Shown in pieces: positions 25,340-34,554 of a stretch of 50,699 nucleotides of DNA; the first letter of the stretch is position 1; the number at the start of each line of letters is the position of its first letter. The notes under the pieces are model-generated. The model did not search any database and was not told where the DNA came from. It was given only the letters and a program-made list of their open reading frames with translations. Position numbers and translations under genes: made by a program. Origin of the DNA: JAJPXC01 sp964562375 (GTDB lineage: Bacteria; Bacteroidota; Bacteroidia; Bacteroidales; Muribaculaceae); NCBI GenBank assembly GCA_964562375.1, contig CAZLSW010000016.1:1-50699 (forward strand), read 5' to 3'.

Positions 25340-28300
25340 TTAGTAAACGATGTTCACTCCGAAGATGTAGGTGCGGCTCTGGGGATAGTTGCCGTAGTCT
25401 ACGCCCGAGCTTACCTCGGGGTCGAAGCCCTTGTACTTGGTGCAGGTGAACAGGTTGGAGCCCTGGAAGTAGAAGCGGCAGTTCTGGAAGCCGGCCTTCG
25501 AGATCCATTTCTTGGGCAGCGTGTAGCCGATCTGCAGGTTCTTCAAGCGGAAGTAGGAACCGCTCTCCAAGAAGCGCGACGACACGTAGTAGTTCACGGT
25601 GTTCTTGGGGTTGGGGGCGGTGACGTCAACCTCGCCGTTGGCGTAGGCGTCCTGAACGTCGGTGCACCATGCGTAGGCCATCATCGGGCTGAGTACCGAC
25701 TCCGAGCCGTTGCTCTCCAAGCGGTGACGCATCTGGTTGTAGATCTTGTTGCCGCCTACGCCCTGGAAGAAGAGCTGGAGGTCGACGTTCTTCCAGAAGG
25801 CTCCCAGGTTGATACCGTAGTTGAGCCAGGGGATGGAGGAGCCCAGGTCGACGCGGTCGTTGTCGTCGATGCGGCCGTCACCATTGACGTCGCGGTATTT
25901 GGCGTCGCCTGCGTGGTAAGGAATGTCCTCCGAGGTGTAACCGGTGAGGTAATCAAGCGCCTCTTGGTCGGTCTTGTAGATGCCGTCGTACTGATAACCC
26001 CAGAAGTAATAGAGTGAATGTCCCTGATCGACTACTTGAACATTGGAATAATTGGTATAAATCGGCGAACCGCCGTTGAGGGAGGTGAGCTTATTGTCGA
26101 TGAAGGAGACGTTACCCGAGATGGAGTACTCGAAGTCGCGGGTCAAGGCATTGCGGTGCTCGAGGGAGATCTCGATACCTTTGTTGCGCACTTTGCCTAC
26201 GTTGGCGGTGGCGGCGTAGCGGTTGCCGGTCTGGGCAGGGGCGGTTACCGACATGAGCATGTCGTTGGTATTGCGGATGAAGCCCTCTACCGATCCCGTC
26301 AAGCGGTTGTTGAACATTCCGAAGTCAACGCCCACGCTCCACTGCTCGGTGTTTTCCCAGTGACCACCGTTGTTGATCCAGGTGAGGACGGCCGCACCGT
26401 TGGCGAGCTGCTGGTCGGCGCCAAGCACGTAGTCGACGAATGTAGGACCGGTATTGAACATATTCAAGGTGAACGCGTCGTTGCCGATGTTGTCGTTACC
26501 TACCTTACCCCAGCCCACGCGAATCTTCAAGTCGTTGAGCCATTGGGCGTCGCGCATGAAGTTCTCCTGGGAGATTCGCCATGCCAGCGAGAAGGAGGGG
26601 AAGTAGCCCCACTTGTTCTCGGGGAACTTGGAGGAACCGTCGGCACGGAAGTTGAACGTGGCCAGATAACGGTTGTTGTAGGCGTAGTGCAAGCGGCCCA
26701 GCCAGCTCTGGCGACGTGAGCGGCTTACGCCGTCGCTCGGGGTGCCGTAGTCGTCGGTTACCTGCGACAGGTACCAGTTCTTCTCTACGGGGTTGAGGAT
26801 CGTCGAGCCGGAGTTGCCGATCGAGTAGTAGTTGTACTCCTCAACGGTGAAACCTGCCATGGCCGTGAAGTCGTGCTTGCCGATGGTGCGGGCATAGGTG
26901 AGGATCTCGTCGACGTTCCAGTTGTAGGTGCGGGCCATCGAGGAGCTCAGGAAGTTTTTCTCGCGCTTATCGTAGGAGGAGATTTCGTAAGCCTCCGAGA
27001 AGCTCTTGTCGGTAGTGATCTTGTAGTCGAACGAGTAGCTCGAGCGCCAAGTCAAATAAGGTATCGGGGTGATGTCGGCGAACACGTTGCCTACCCAGCG
27101 CTCGTTGCGCACCTTCGGGTTGGAGTACTCAACCATCGAAAGGGGGTTGGTCACGTTCTTGAAGTTGGATGCGGCTGAGATCTGGTTGGAGAGGTCCTTG
27201 CCGCTCTTGTTCACCGAGCCTTCGGGATAGCGGGCCGGATCCCACGGCGCCATGGCGAAGGCGGCCGAGAGAATGTTGGCACCGGCGCTCTCGCTGTTGT
27301 CACCGCTCTCGTATGCGTTCTTGGCTACCGACGACATGAACGAGATGTTCTCGCCTACTTTCAACCAAGGGGTTGCTTTATAAGATGTGTTCAAGCGACC
27401 GGTGAAGCGAGAGTAATCGCTACCGATGATGGTGCCTTCCTGCTTGAACCAGCTGCCCGACATCGAGTAGGTGAACGCGTCGTTACCGCCGTCGATCGAC
27501 AGGTGATAGTTCTGTATCAAGGCGTTGCGGAACACCTCGTCTTGCCAATCGGTGTCCTGCGAGGAGTAGTCGAAGCCGGTGGGGTTGTTGTCGGCGTCGT
27601 ATACGGTGGGATAGTAAGCAGAAGAGCCAACGCCCATGTAGCGCGACAGCCAAGCGTTGAAGCCGTTCTCGGCGTAATATTCGCGGGCCTTGGCGGTGCC
27701 GTTGAATTTAAGGTAGGTCTCGGCGAAATCCTTGGCGTTCATCACGTCAAGTTTTTTCCAACGGGTTTGCACGCCCACGTAAGCGTCAAATGTGATTTGC
27801 GCGCGCTGGCGGGCCTGACCGCCCTTGGTGGTAACGATGATGACACCGTTGGCACCGCGGCTACCGTAAATTGCCGTTGCCGACGCGTCCTTCAGCACCT
27901 CCACGCTTTGGATATCGGAGGGCGACAGGAATGCGATGTCGTCGGTGATCACGCCGTCCACTACATATATAGGAGCGGAGTTGTTGATGGTGCCTACGCC
28001 ACGGATGCGCACCTCGGCGCTAGCGCCGGGTCGTCCGCTAAGCGAGTTGACGGTCACGCCAGCTGCCTGTCCCTGCAACGCGTTGGCCAAACTGGGTGAC
28101 GGGGTTTTCTGGAGCTTGTCGGCGGCCACCGTCGTTACCGATCCGGTAAGGTCGCTCTTTTTCATGGTGCCGTAACCGATGGCGACAACCTCGTTGAGCA
28201 TCACCGAGGAGCTCGAGAGGACTACGTCGACCGTGCCCGATTCGGTGATCTTTCTCTCCTGCGCCTCACATCCCACATATGAATATATGAGAGTCTGGCC

Positions 28301-28498
28301 AGGCTTTACCGATATCTGGTAGTTACCGTCGATATCGGTGGCGGTGACATTGGCGCGCGCCTCCTTACATGTGATGGTCGCTCCGATCAGGGGCTCCCCA
28401 TCCTCTTGGGAGGTCACCGTTCCAGTCACCTTTAGCTCTTGCGCGCTTAACGTCAACGCGAACAGCATAAGGATCAAGGTAAGAATCTGTTTGCTCAT
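25340..28498 (-). CDS. SusC/RagA-type TonB-dependent outer-membrane transporter
   Basis: 1052 residues from the ATG at 28498; a GTG 15 bases upstream would add MLKRF, but the ATG gives a clean signal peptide ending LSAQ. An N-terminal carboxypeptidase-regulatory-like domain (about 22-105), then the SusC signature EVVAIGYGTMKKSDLTGS, a plug domain (about 110-230, including VRIRGVGTINNSAPIYVVDG and SIQSVEVLKDASATAIYGSR-like text) and a long beta-barrel ending in an aromatic strand FGVNIVY. It imports large oligosaccharides with TonB energy. First gene of the minus-strand locus, with a consensus promoter about 85 bases upstream and a divergent regulator. Confidence 0.97.
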   Translation of the reverse strand: MSKQILTLILMLFALTLSAQELKVTGTVTSQEDGEPLIGATITCKEARANVTATDIDGNYQISVKPGQTLIYSYVGCEAQERKITESGTVDVVLSSSSVMLNEVVAIGYGTMKKSDLTGSVTTVAADKLQKTPSPSLANALQGQAAGVTVNSLSGRPGASAEVRIRGVGTINNSAPIYVVDGVITDDIAFLSPSDIQSVEVLKDASATAIYGSRGANGVIIVTTKGGQARQRAQITFDAYVGVQTRWKKLDVMNAKDFAETYLKFNGTAKAREYYAENGFNAWLSRYMGVGSSAYYPTVYDADNNPTGFDYSSQDTDWQDEVFRNALIQNYHLSIDGGNDAFTYSMSGSWFKQEGTIIGSDYSRFTGRLNTSYKATPWLKVGENISFMSSVAKNAYESGDNSESAGANILSAAFAMAPWDPARYPEGSVNKSGKDLSNQISAASNFKNVTNPLSMVEYSNPKVRNERWVGNVFADITPIPYLTWRSSYSFDYKITTDKSFSEAYEISSYDKREKNFLSSSMARTYNWNVDEILTYARTIGKHDFTAMAGFTVEEYNYYSIGNSGSTILNPVEKNWYLSQVTDDYGTPSDGVSRSRRQSWLGRLHYAYNNRYLATFNFRADGSSKFPENKWGYFPSFSLAWRISQENFMRDAQWLNDLKIRVGWGKVGNDNIGNDAFTLNMFNTGPTFVDYVLGADQQLANGAAVLTWINNGGHWENTEQWSVGVDFGMFNNRLTGSVEGFIRNTNDMLMSVTAPAQTGNRYAATANVGKVRNKGIEISLEHRNALTRDFEYSISGNVSFIDNKLTSLNGGSPIYTNYSNVQVVDQGHSLYYFWGYQYDGIYKTDQEALDYLTGYTSEDIPYHAGDAKYRDVNGDGRIDDNDRVDLGSSIPWLNYGINLGAFWKNVDLQLFFQGVGGNKIYNQMRHRLESNGSESVLSPMMAYAWCTDVQDAYANGEVDVTAPNPKNTVNYYVSSRFLESGSYFRLKNLQIGYTLPKKWISKAGFQNCRFYFQGSNLFTCTKYKGFDPEVSSGVDYGNYPQSRTYIFGVNIVY

Positions 28499-28583
28499 AA
28501 ATCGTTTTAACACTGGTTTACTTAAAATGGATAAAGACTGTGATTCTGGTTAAGGTTGATGTGATTCTATCCGTTTCACACCG

Positions 28584-28616
28584 CAAAGGTACAGCACAAA
28601 TTAGCCCTATTCCAAA
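28584..28616 (-). promoter_or_regulatory. promoter of the susC-led beta-glucan operon
   Basis: Read on the minus strand: a TTTG box (complement of CAAA, 28613-28616), then TACCTTTG (complement of CAAAGGTA, 28584-28591), with about 20 bases between. The predicted start near 28577 gives a leader of about 80 nt. Confidence 0.7.
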
Positions 28617-28716
28617 CGTTTTTGCTCATAAAAAACCCTACGTCCCCAATTTGTCACCCCTACAACGACTCTACAACATTTTTATACCACCTTGATTATC
28701 TGATATTTACAGAAAA

Positions 28717-28732
28717 TATGTTTTAAAACATA
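28717..28732. promoter_or_regulatory. 16-bp perfect palindrome, candidate operator
   Basis: TATGTTTTAAAACATA reads identically on both strands. It lies in the 346-base divergent region between susC and its regulator, 32 bases before the regulator -7 box and about 100 bases upstream of the susC promoter. The rest of the region is A/T-rich with no gene. Confidence 0.5.
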
Positions 28733-28763
28733 CTTTCAACCCCACCACATCAAATAATTTTTG

Positions 28764-28771
28764 TACCTTTG
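28764..28771 (+). promoter_or_regulatory. -7 box of the SusR-like regulator
   Basis: TACCTTTG, the same box as on the susC side. No TTG is present at the expected upstream spacing, so this promoter may be weak or need an activator. The predicted start near 28778 gives a leader of about 65 nt. Confidence 0.5.
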
Positions 28772-28844
28772 CATTAAAATATTTCAAAACAACCCGTGAC
28801 GGGGATGCGATAATCAAAATTTTTTGAGACAAATTGAATAGTGT

Positions 28845-31769
28845 ATGACTACCTTGAATCAACTCTTACGTAAACAGATTTTAACCTTAACAACTCTCAT
28901 CTGCGCCTTTTTTATATATCAGGGCGGCGATGCCGCTCACCCTCTCGTGAGAAACTTCTCCCGGCACGACTACGGAGGGGGCACACAGAACTGGGCCGTC
29001 GCCCAGGATCATCTGGGACGTATGTACTTCGGAAACCAGCACGGCCTGCTCCGTTACGACTCCAAAAGCTGGCAATTGCTCCATTTAGGCAACTATTCCA
29101 CCGTACGATCGGTGATGGTCGACTCCATCGCAAAACGTATCTACGTGGGCGGCTCGGAGGATTTCGGCTATTTCCACCACCACGAGGGCGACAGCAAGCC
29201 TTCTTACAAGTCTCTGCGCTCAACCCTTAACGATTCCACTTGCCATTTCAACGAGGTGTGGAACATCGCTCACGAGGGCGACGCCGTCGTGTTCCAATCC
29301 GACTTCCACATATTTAAATACGAGGACGGCCACACAACAATTATCCCCATCAACCAAAAAATCACCGCCTCAGCCCTGGTGGGACACGACTTCTATGTGG
29401 GCACTCAAGAAGGATCGCTGCTCAAGCTGCAAGGGCTGGCGCTCGTCCCCATGCCGGGATGCCAGGAGCTGGCCGGCAAGCGCATCGTCACTATCCTTCC
29501 CTTAGGAAACGACCTGCTAATTGCCACCCCATTTGACGGCCTTTACCGTTACTCCGACAACCGAGCCGTCCCCTACCCAACCGATATCGACCCGTTCCTC
29601 AAAGAGAATCAGATATTTAGCGCCACCACCAACGGCCGTGAGCTCGTCCTCGGCACCGTCAATTACGGCATCGCCATTCTCAATCTCGAAACTGGCAACA
29701 CCGTCTACGTCAATATCGAAACAGGGCTCCAAAACAACACCGTCCTCAACTGCGCATTCGACGGTGAGGGAAACCTCTGGCTCGCCCTCGACAACGGCAT
29801 CGACTTCATCGTGCGCGACTCCCCCATGGAAAACCTCTTCGGCGACTTCGTGCAATACGGCGCCGGATACGCCTCGCTCAAATATGGCAACCAGCTGTTC
29901 TTCGGCACCAACCAAGGCCTGTACCACGTTCCCTTCCCCCTCCCTTCCACCCCGGAATCACTCTCCCACAAGCCATCCCTTAAAGGCCAAGTCTGGGCAA
30001 TCGACTCTATTGGTGGCACCCTGTTCGTGGCCAACGACAATGGCCTATACACTTTCAACGGTCCTGGATTCCAGGCTGTTGAGGGAGTACCAGGGTCGTT
30101 GTGGATACGAGGAGTCCCCGACCATCCCGACCTGGCAATCGTCTCCACATACGACAATTTTTACATGCTCCGCCGCGAGAATGGCCATTGGGTGTCCCGT
30201 GGCCGCATCAACGGTTACAACGACGCCGGTGGCCGATTTGTAATCGACGACGAGATGAATCTATGGATAAGTCATTGGCTCAAAGGTGTTTACCGCCTAC
30301 ACTTGAATATCGAGGGCAACCGTTTTGACAACGTGTCGCTCTACGACGAGGCCACGGGTCTTATCGCTCCAAAAACCACCACCGTCAACCTCATCAACAA
30401 CGACATCGTTGTATCCTCCGAGGCCGGTTTCTACCGTTATGACGCTCGAAATGAGCAACTTATCGAACACGAGCACCTCAACCGCTTGCTCCCCGCCGGC
30501 AACTCCTCCCACCTCTACCAGCAACCCAATGGCGACCTTTGGAGCGTCTCGGAAGTGGAGATTCGAAAAGTGTGGCGCGACAACCGCGGCAATTATCAAA
30601 TCGACTCGGTAAGGTACAAGCCTGTCTGTGAGAACATTATCCCCGGGTATGACAATTTCAATCTCATCGACGAGAATCAAGCTTTGATCTCCAACCAAAA
30701 CGGCTTCTATGTGGTCAATCTCAATTACCAACCCTCGGAAAAAATGCATAAACAGCTGTTCATCAGTCGTATTACCGGGCCTCAGGACACCACTCTCTAC
30801 TCTCCCACAATGCTCATCCCCCAGGGAGAACTCAAAATACCGTTCAACCTCAACTCCCTCAAATTCGAGTTTGTCTACCCCGAGTATCGCACTGAAAACG
30901 CTGTCTCCTACTCCTATCTTCTGGAAAATTACGACCACGACTGGAGCGCTTTCAGCCCCGCAAACACAAAGGAGTACACCAAGCTCCATGAAGGCCGTTA
31001 CACCTTGAAAGTGAAGGCATTAAACCAATACACCGGGCTTACCGACGAATGCTCCTTCACTTTCACAATTACCCCACCGTTCTACCGCACATGGTGGGCC
31101 AAACTCATCTACACCCTGCTCATTATCCTCGCAGGAATCGCCATCTACCGTTGGATTCGCAACTCTTCCCGACGCGCCGCCACAGAAATGGAGCGCCGAA
31201 AAGAGGCAGAAATTGTCAACTTGCGCCGTATCAACCAGGAGGAAAGCCTGCGAAAGGACTACGAAATCGCCCATCTCAAAAGCCAGCAACTCGAGCACGA
31301 CATCAAGCAGAAAAGCGAGGAGCTCTCCAACACCACCATGAACCTCTCCCGCAAGAATCAAGTGCTGCTCGACATCTCGGAACGCCTCTCCAAGATACAA
31401 GAATCAGCCAACCAGTCGCCGCAAATGCTTGGACGACACATCTCTAAGCTTCAACAGATTATACAAGAAAACATCTCTCACGACGACGATTGGCGCAATT
31501 TCACACGCCACTTTGACGTCGTATATGAGAACTTCCTGAAACGTCTCACCGAGCTTCATCCCAACCTCACCACGTCCGACCAACGCATCTGCGCCTACCT
31601 CAAAATGGGCCTCTCCTCCAAAGAGATAGCCCCGCTGATCAACATCTCTTACCGCTCGGTGGAGATGACCCGCTACCGCCTGCGCAAGAAAATGGGACTC
31701 GCCCGCGAAATTTCCCTCACCGATTACCTCGACCACCTCACCGACGCCCAGCCCCCTAAGCCCCAATAG
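28845..31769 (+). CDS. SusR-like membrane-spanning transcriptional regulator of the beta-glucan locus
   Basis: 974 residues. An N-terminal signal/anchor (about 10-30) is followed by a periplasmic beta-propeller sensor with repeated two-component-regulator-propeller-like blades (for example NWAVAQDHLGRMYFGNQHGL, GEGNLWLALDNGI, DDEMNLWISHWL). A Y_Y_Y domain lies near 668-745, one transmembrane helix (WAKLIYTLLIILAGIAIYRW) near 749-770, a coiled coil about 780-850, and a C-terminal LuxR-type helix-turn-helix (SSKEIAPLINISYRSVEMTR) near 920-955. There is no kinase or receiver domain, so it is a one-protein system of the SusR type, not a hybrid two-component sensor. It presumably senses beta-glucan fragments in the periplasm and switches on the divergent susC operon. 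No clear terminator was seen behind it. Confidence 0.9.
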   Translation: MTTLNQLLRKQILTLTTLICAFFIYQGGDAAHPLVRNFSRHDYGGGTQNWAVAQDHLGRMYFGNQHGLLRYDSKSWQLLHLGNYSTVRSVMVDSIAKRIYVGGSEDFGYFHHHEGDSKPSYKSLRSTLNDSTCHFNEVWNIAHEGDAVVFQSDFHIFKYEDGHTTIIPINQKITASALVGHDFYVGTQEGSLLKLQGLALVPMPGCQELAGKRIVTILPLGNDLLIATPFDGLYRYSDNRAVPYPTDIDPFLKENQIFSATTNGRELVLGTVNYGIAILNLETGNTVYVNIETGLQNNTVLNCAFDGEGNLWLALDNGIDFIVRDSPMENLFGDFVQYGAGYASLKYGNQLFFGTNQGLYHVPFPLPSTPESLSHKPSLKGQVWAIDSIGGTLFVANDNGLYTFNGPGFQAVEGVPGSLWIRGVPDHPDLAIVSTYDNFYMLRRENGHWVSRGRINGYNDAGGRFVIDDEMNLWISHWLKGVYRLHLNIEGNRFDNVSLYDEATGLIAPKTTTVNLINNDIVVSSEAGFYRYDARNEQLIEHEHLNRLLPAGNSSHLYQQPNGDLWSVSEVEIRKVWRDNRGNYQIDSVRYKPVCENIIPGYDNFNLIDENQALISNQNGFYVVNLNYQPSEKMHKQLFISRITGPQDTTLYSPTMLIPQGELKIPFNLNSLKFEFVYPEYRTENAVSYSYLLENYDHDWSAFSPANTKEYTKLHEGRYTLKVKALNQYTGLTDECSFTFTITPPFYRTWWAKLIYTLLIILAGIAIYRWIRNSSRRAATEMERRKEAEIVNLRRINQEESLRKDYEIAHLKSQQLEHDIKQKSEELSNTTMNLSRKNQVLLDISERLSKIQESANQSPQMLGRHISKLQQIIQENISHDDDWRNFTRHFDVVYENFLKRLTELHPNLTTSDQRICAYLKMGLSSKEIAPLINISYRSVEMTRYRLRKKMGLAREISLTDYLDHLTDAQPPKPQ

Positions 31770-31789
31770 ACCCATTTTGGGAGCCCAAG

Positions 31790-31870
31790 CCCAGCCGCGT
31801 CCCCCGTCGGCCTCCCGTCCCTTGGCGGTCGCGTGCCCCGCGGGTCACCGCGGTGTCCCCTCCCCCCCCA
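31790..31870. repeat. GC-rich intergenic stretch related to the 40721-41157 repeat
   Basis: About 80 very GC-rich bases lie between the regulator stop and the DUF4250 promoter. The complement of 31832-31847, TGACCCGCGGGGCACG, matches the head of the tandem repeat unit at 40721-41157 (TGACCGCGGGGCACG) with one extra C. No gene is present. Confidence 0.55.
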
Positions 31871-31888
31871 AAAAATCCCCCATTACCC

Positions 31889-31919
31889 TTGGCGTTTTAA
31901 ACATTTCCGCGTAACTTCG
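31889..31919 (+). promoter_or_regulatory. promoter of the DUF4250-pcrA-nspC-GT2-radC operon
   Basis: TTG at 31889-31891, 20 bases, then TAACTTCG at 31912-31919 (TTCG variant of the -7 box). The predicted start near 31926 is about 15 bases before the ATG at 31941. Confidence 0.5.
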
Positions 31920-31940
31920 CAGAAAATTTACGTAACCCTC

Positions 31941-32120
31941 ATGGAAATCCACCCAAAAGACCCCTACATACTGCTCAGCTGGGTTAACACCCAGCTGCGC
32001 GACTACTACTCATCCCTTTCCGAGCTATGCGAAGATAAAGGCATGAGCCAAAGCCAATTAGAGCGAGAATTGGCCTCCATCGACATGCATTACAACCCTA
32101 TCACCAACCAATTCCGTTGA
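31941..32120 (+). CDS. small DUF4250-family protein
   Basis: 59 residues starting at the ATG at 31941; longer upstream in-frame sequence is GC-rich repeat and was not used. The body (ILLSWVNTQLRDYYSSLSEL ... YNPITNQFR) matches the DUF4250 pattern, with the helix of the LSWVNTxLRD type and the C-terminal NQFR. Function unknown; the fold is probably a small helical DNA- or protein-binding unit. It ends four bases before the PcrA start, so the two are co-transcribed and probably translationally coupled. Confidence 0.85.
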   Translation: MEIHPKDPYILLSWVNTQLRDYYSSLSELCEDKGMSQSQLERELASIDMHYNPITNQFR

Positions 32121-32124
32121 GCCC

Positions 32125-34554
32125 ATGGTGGAGGATTATCTCAACGAGCTTAACGACCAGCAACGCGACGCCGTGGTGTACACCGACGGCCCGGCTCTCG
32201 TAATCGCCGGCGCCGGTTCGGGCAAGACACGCGTGTTGACCTACAAAATCGTCCACCTGCTGGCCCATGGCTACGAGCCGTGGCGCATCCTCGCTCTCAC
32301 GTTTACCAACAAGGCCGCCCGAGAGATGCGCGAGCGCATCCAGGCTCTCGTGGGCCCGGCAACGGCCTCAAAGCTGTGGATGGGCACTTTCCACTCCATT
32401 TTCGCACGTATTCTACGGCAACACGCCGACCGCCTCGGCTTTCGTCGCGACTATACAATCTACGACACCGCCGATTCTAAAGCCCTGATTAAGACCATTA
32501 TAAAGGATATGCAGCTCGACGACAAACTCTACAAGCCGTCGACTGTGCTTGGTTCCATCTCAGCCGCCAAGAACGCACTGATATCTCCCGAGATGTACGC
32601 CCAGGATCGCGCCCTGATGGAGGCCGACAAGCGTTCCAAACGCCCCTTCACTCAGCAGATTTACGCCGCTTATCGCCAGCGTTGTTTCGTGGCTGGCGCA
32701 ATGGATTTCGACGACCTCCTCTACTTCACCAACGTGCTCCTGCGCGACAACCCCGACATCCTCCACCACTATCAAGAATATTTCCGATTCATCTTGGTGG
32801 ATGAGTATCAGGACACTAACTTCGCCCAGCACCTGATCGTGTCGCAACTCGCCGCCGCCAACCAATCGCTGTGCGTCGTGGGCGACGACGCACAAAGCAT
32901 CTACTCATTTCGCGGCGCCAACATCCGTAACATCCTGAATCTCAGAAACTCCTACCCTACCCTCAAAATATTCAAACTCGAGCAAAACTACCGTTCCACC
33001 CAGACTATCATAAACGCCGCCAACTCCCTTATCGAAAAGAACACCGAGCAGATTCCCAAAAAGGTGTTCTCCAAGAAAGACGTTGGCGCCCGTATCGAGG
33101 TGGTGCAAAGCTACTCGGATTACGAGGAAAGCTTCCTTGTAGCCAACAAGATAGCTCAGCAAAAGATGCGTTCTCACGACAGCTATGAGGAGTTTGCGAT
33201 ACTTTACCGCACCAACGCCCAAAGCCGTATCCTCGAGGAGTCGCTGCGCAAACGCAATATCCCCTATCGCATCTACGGCTCCCTGTCGTTCTACCAGCGC
33301 AAGGAGGTGAAGGACGCCATCGCCTATTTCCGTCTGTCAATCAACCCCCATGACGACGAGGCCCTGCGACGCATCATCAACAACCCCGGCCGAGGCATCG
33401 GCGAAACAACGGTTAACAAGCTGGTACGTTGTGCGATAGACGGCCGCGTGTCGATTTGGGACGTGCTTAGCGACCCACAAGCCTTCAGCCTTCAAGTCAA
33501 CAGCGGCACACAAAAGAAACTCGACAGCTTTTTCGCTCTTATTCAGTCGTTTGTGGAGATGAACGCCGCAGGAAAGGACGCCGAGGAGGTAGCCACCGAC
33601 ATAATCCGCAAAACCGGCCTCCTCACAGTGTTGCTTACCGACCGCACCCCCGAAAGCATCTCCAAGCAGGAAAACCTCAACGAGCTCGTCAACGGCGTGG
33701 GCCAATTCGTGTCGTCACGCCGCGAGGAGGGCAACGAGGAGGTGTCGATGCGCGACTTCCTCGCCCAGGCTTCATTAGCCACCGATCAGGACGAGGACTC
33801 AGGGGAGCAAGAACGCGTCACCCTCATGACCGTACACGCCGCTAAAGGGTTGGAATTCAGCAATGTATTCATCGTTGGCGTTGAGGAGGAACTCTTCCCT
33901 TCAGCCATGGCCTGCAACTCCCTGGCGGAAATCGAGGAGGAGCGGCGCCTGCTCTACGTGGCACTCACGCGCGCCAAAAATTATTGCATGATGAGCTACG
34001 GCTCGTCGCGCTATCGCAACGGCGCCACCAACACCTGTTCACCGTCCCGATTCTTGCGCGACATCAATCCCGACTATCTCCAGCTCGCTACCGGCACATC
34101 CCTAAGCGGCCCTCGAGTCGACCCGGTACAACAGTATCGCTCCTCTTTCCACTCAACGAGCGGATACTCAGGAGGTTATGGTGGAGGGTCCCGTTACGGC
34201 TCCCGCAGCTCCTACGGAAACAATCGCCAAAACGGAAATCGCACAGCATCAAGCGATTATCTCAACTCCTTCCCCTCCTTACCCCCCGGTTTTCGACCCG
34301 TGGAGAGCGCAAACCGATCCACCAACCCCGGTGCCCAGCCCACTGCTCCCTCAATCGGGGCTACAAATGAGTGTACCACCCACTCCCCCAGCGAGTTACG
34401 TATCGGCTTAAATATCGAGCATCCCCGATTTGGTCAGGGGGAAATTCTGTCGATTGACGACCAAGGAACCGACGTGAAAATCACTGTGAAATTCTCCAAC
34501 GTCGAGACCAAGACGCTGCTCCTGAAATTCGCCAAATTTAAAATCCTAAGCTAA
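32125..34554 (+). CDS. pcrA: UvrD/PcrA-type ATP-dependent 3'-5' DNA helicase
   Basis: 809 residues, superfamily 1A. The Walker A motif is AGAGSGKT, motif Ia LTFTNKAAREMRER, motif II LVDEYQDTN, motif III VVGDDAQSIYSFRGA, motif IV EQNYRST, motif V VTLMTVHAAKGLEF and motif VI LLYVALTRAK. The C-terminal region holds a Gly/Ser/Tyr-rich disordered linker (about 680-740) and a Tudor-like tail (HPRFGQGEILSIDD) that in PcrA contacts RNA polymerase. It acts in nucleotide-excision repair and removal of replication blocks. Its stop overlaps the next start in TAATG, so nspC is coupled. Confidence 0.96.
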   Translation: MVEDYLNELNDQQRDAVVYTDGPALVIAGAGSGKTRVLTYKIVHLLAHGYEPWRILALTFTNKAAREMRERIQALVGPATASKLWMGTFHSIFARILRQHADRLGFRRDYTIYDTADSKALIKTIIKDMQLDDKLYKPSTVLGSISAAKNALISPEMYAQDRALMEADKRSKRPFTQQIYAAYRQRCFVAGAMDFDDLLYFTNVLLRDNPDILHHYQEYFRFILVDEYQDTNFAQHLIVSQLAAANQSLCVVGDDAQSIYSFRGANIRNILNLRNSYPTLKIFKLEQNYRSTQTIINAANSLIEKNTEQIPKKVFSKKDVGARIEVVQSYSDYEESFLVANKIAQQKMRSHDSYEEFAILYRTNAQSRILEESLRKRNIPYRIYGSLSFYQRKEVKDAIAYFRLSINPHDDEALRRIINNPGRGIGETTVNKLVRCAIDGRVSIWDVLSDPQAFSLQVNSGTQKKLDSFFALIQSFVEMNAAGKDAEEVATDIIRKTGLLTVLLTDRTPESISKQENLNELVNGVGQFVSSRREEGNEEVSMRDFLAQASLATDQDEDSGEQERVTLMTVHAAKGLEFSNVFIVGVEEELFPSAMACNSLAEIEEERRLLYVALTRAKNYCMMSYGSSRYRNGATNTCSPSRFLRDINPDYLQLATGTSLSGPRVDPVQQYRSSFHSTSGYSGGYGGGSRYGSRSSYGNNRQNGNRTASSDYLNSFPSLPPGFRPVESANRSTNPGAQPTAPSIGATNECTTHSPSELRIGLNIEHPRFGQGEILSIDDQGTDVKITVKFSNVETKTLLLKFAKFKILS

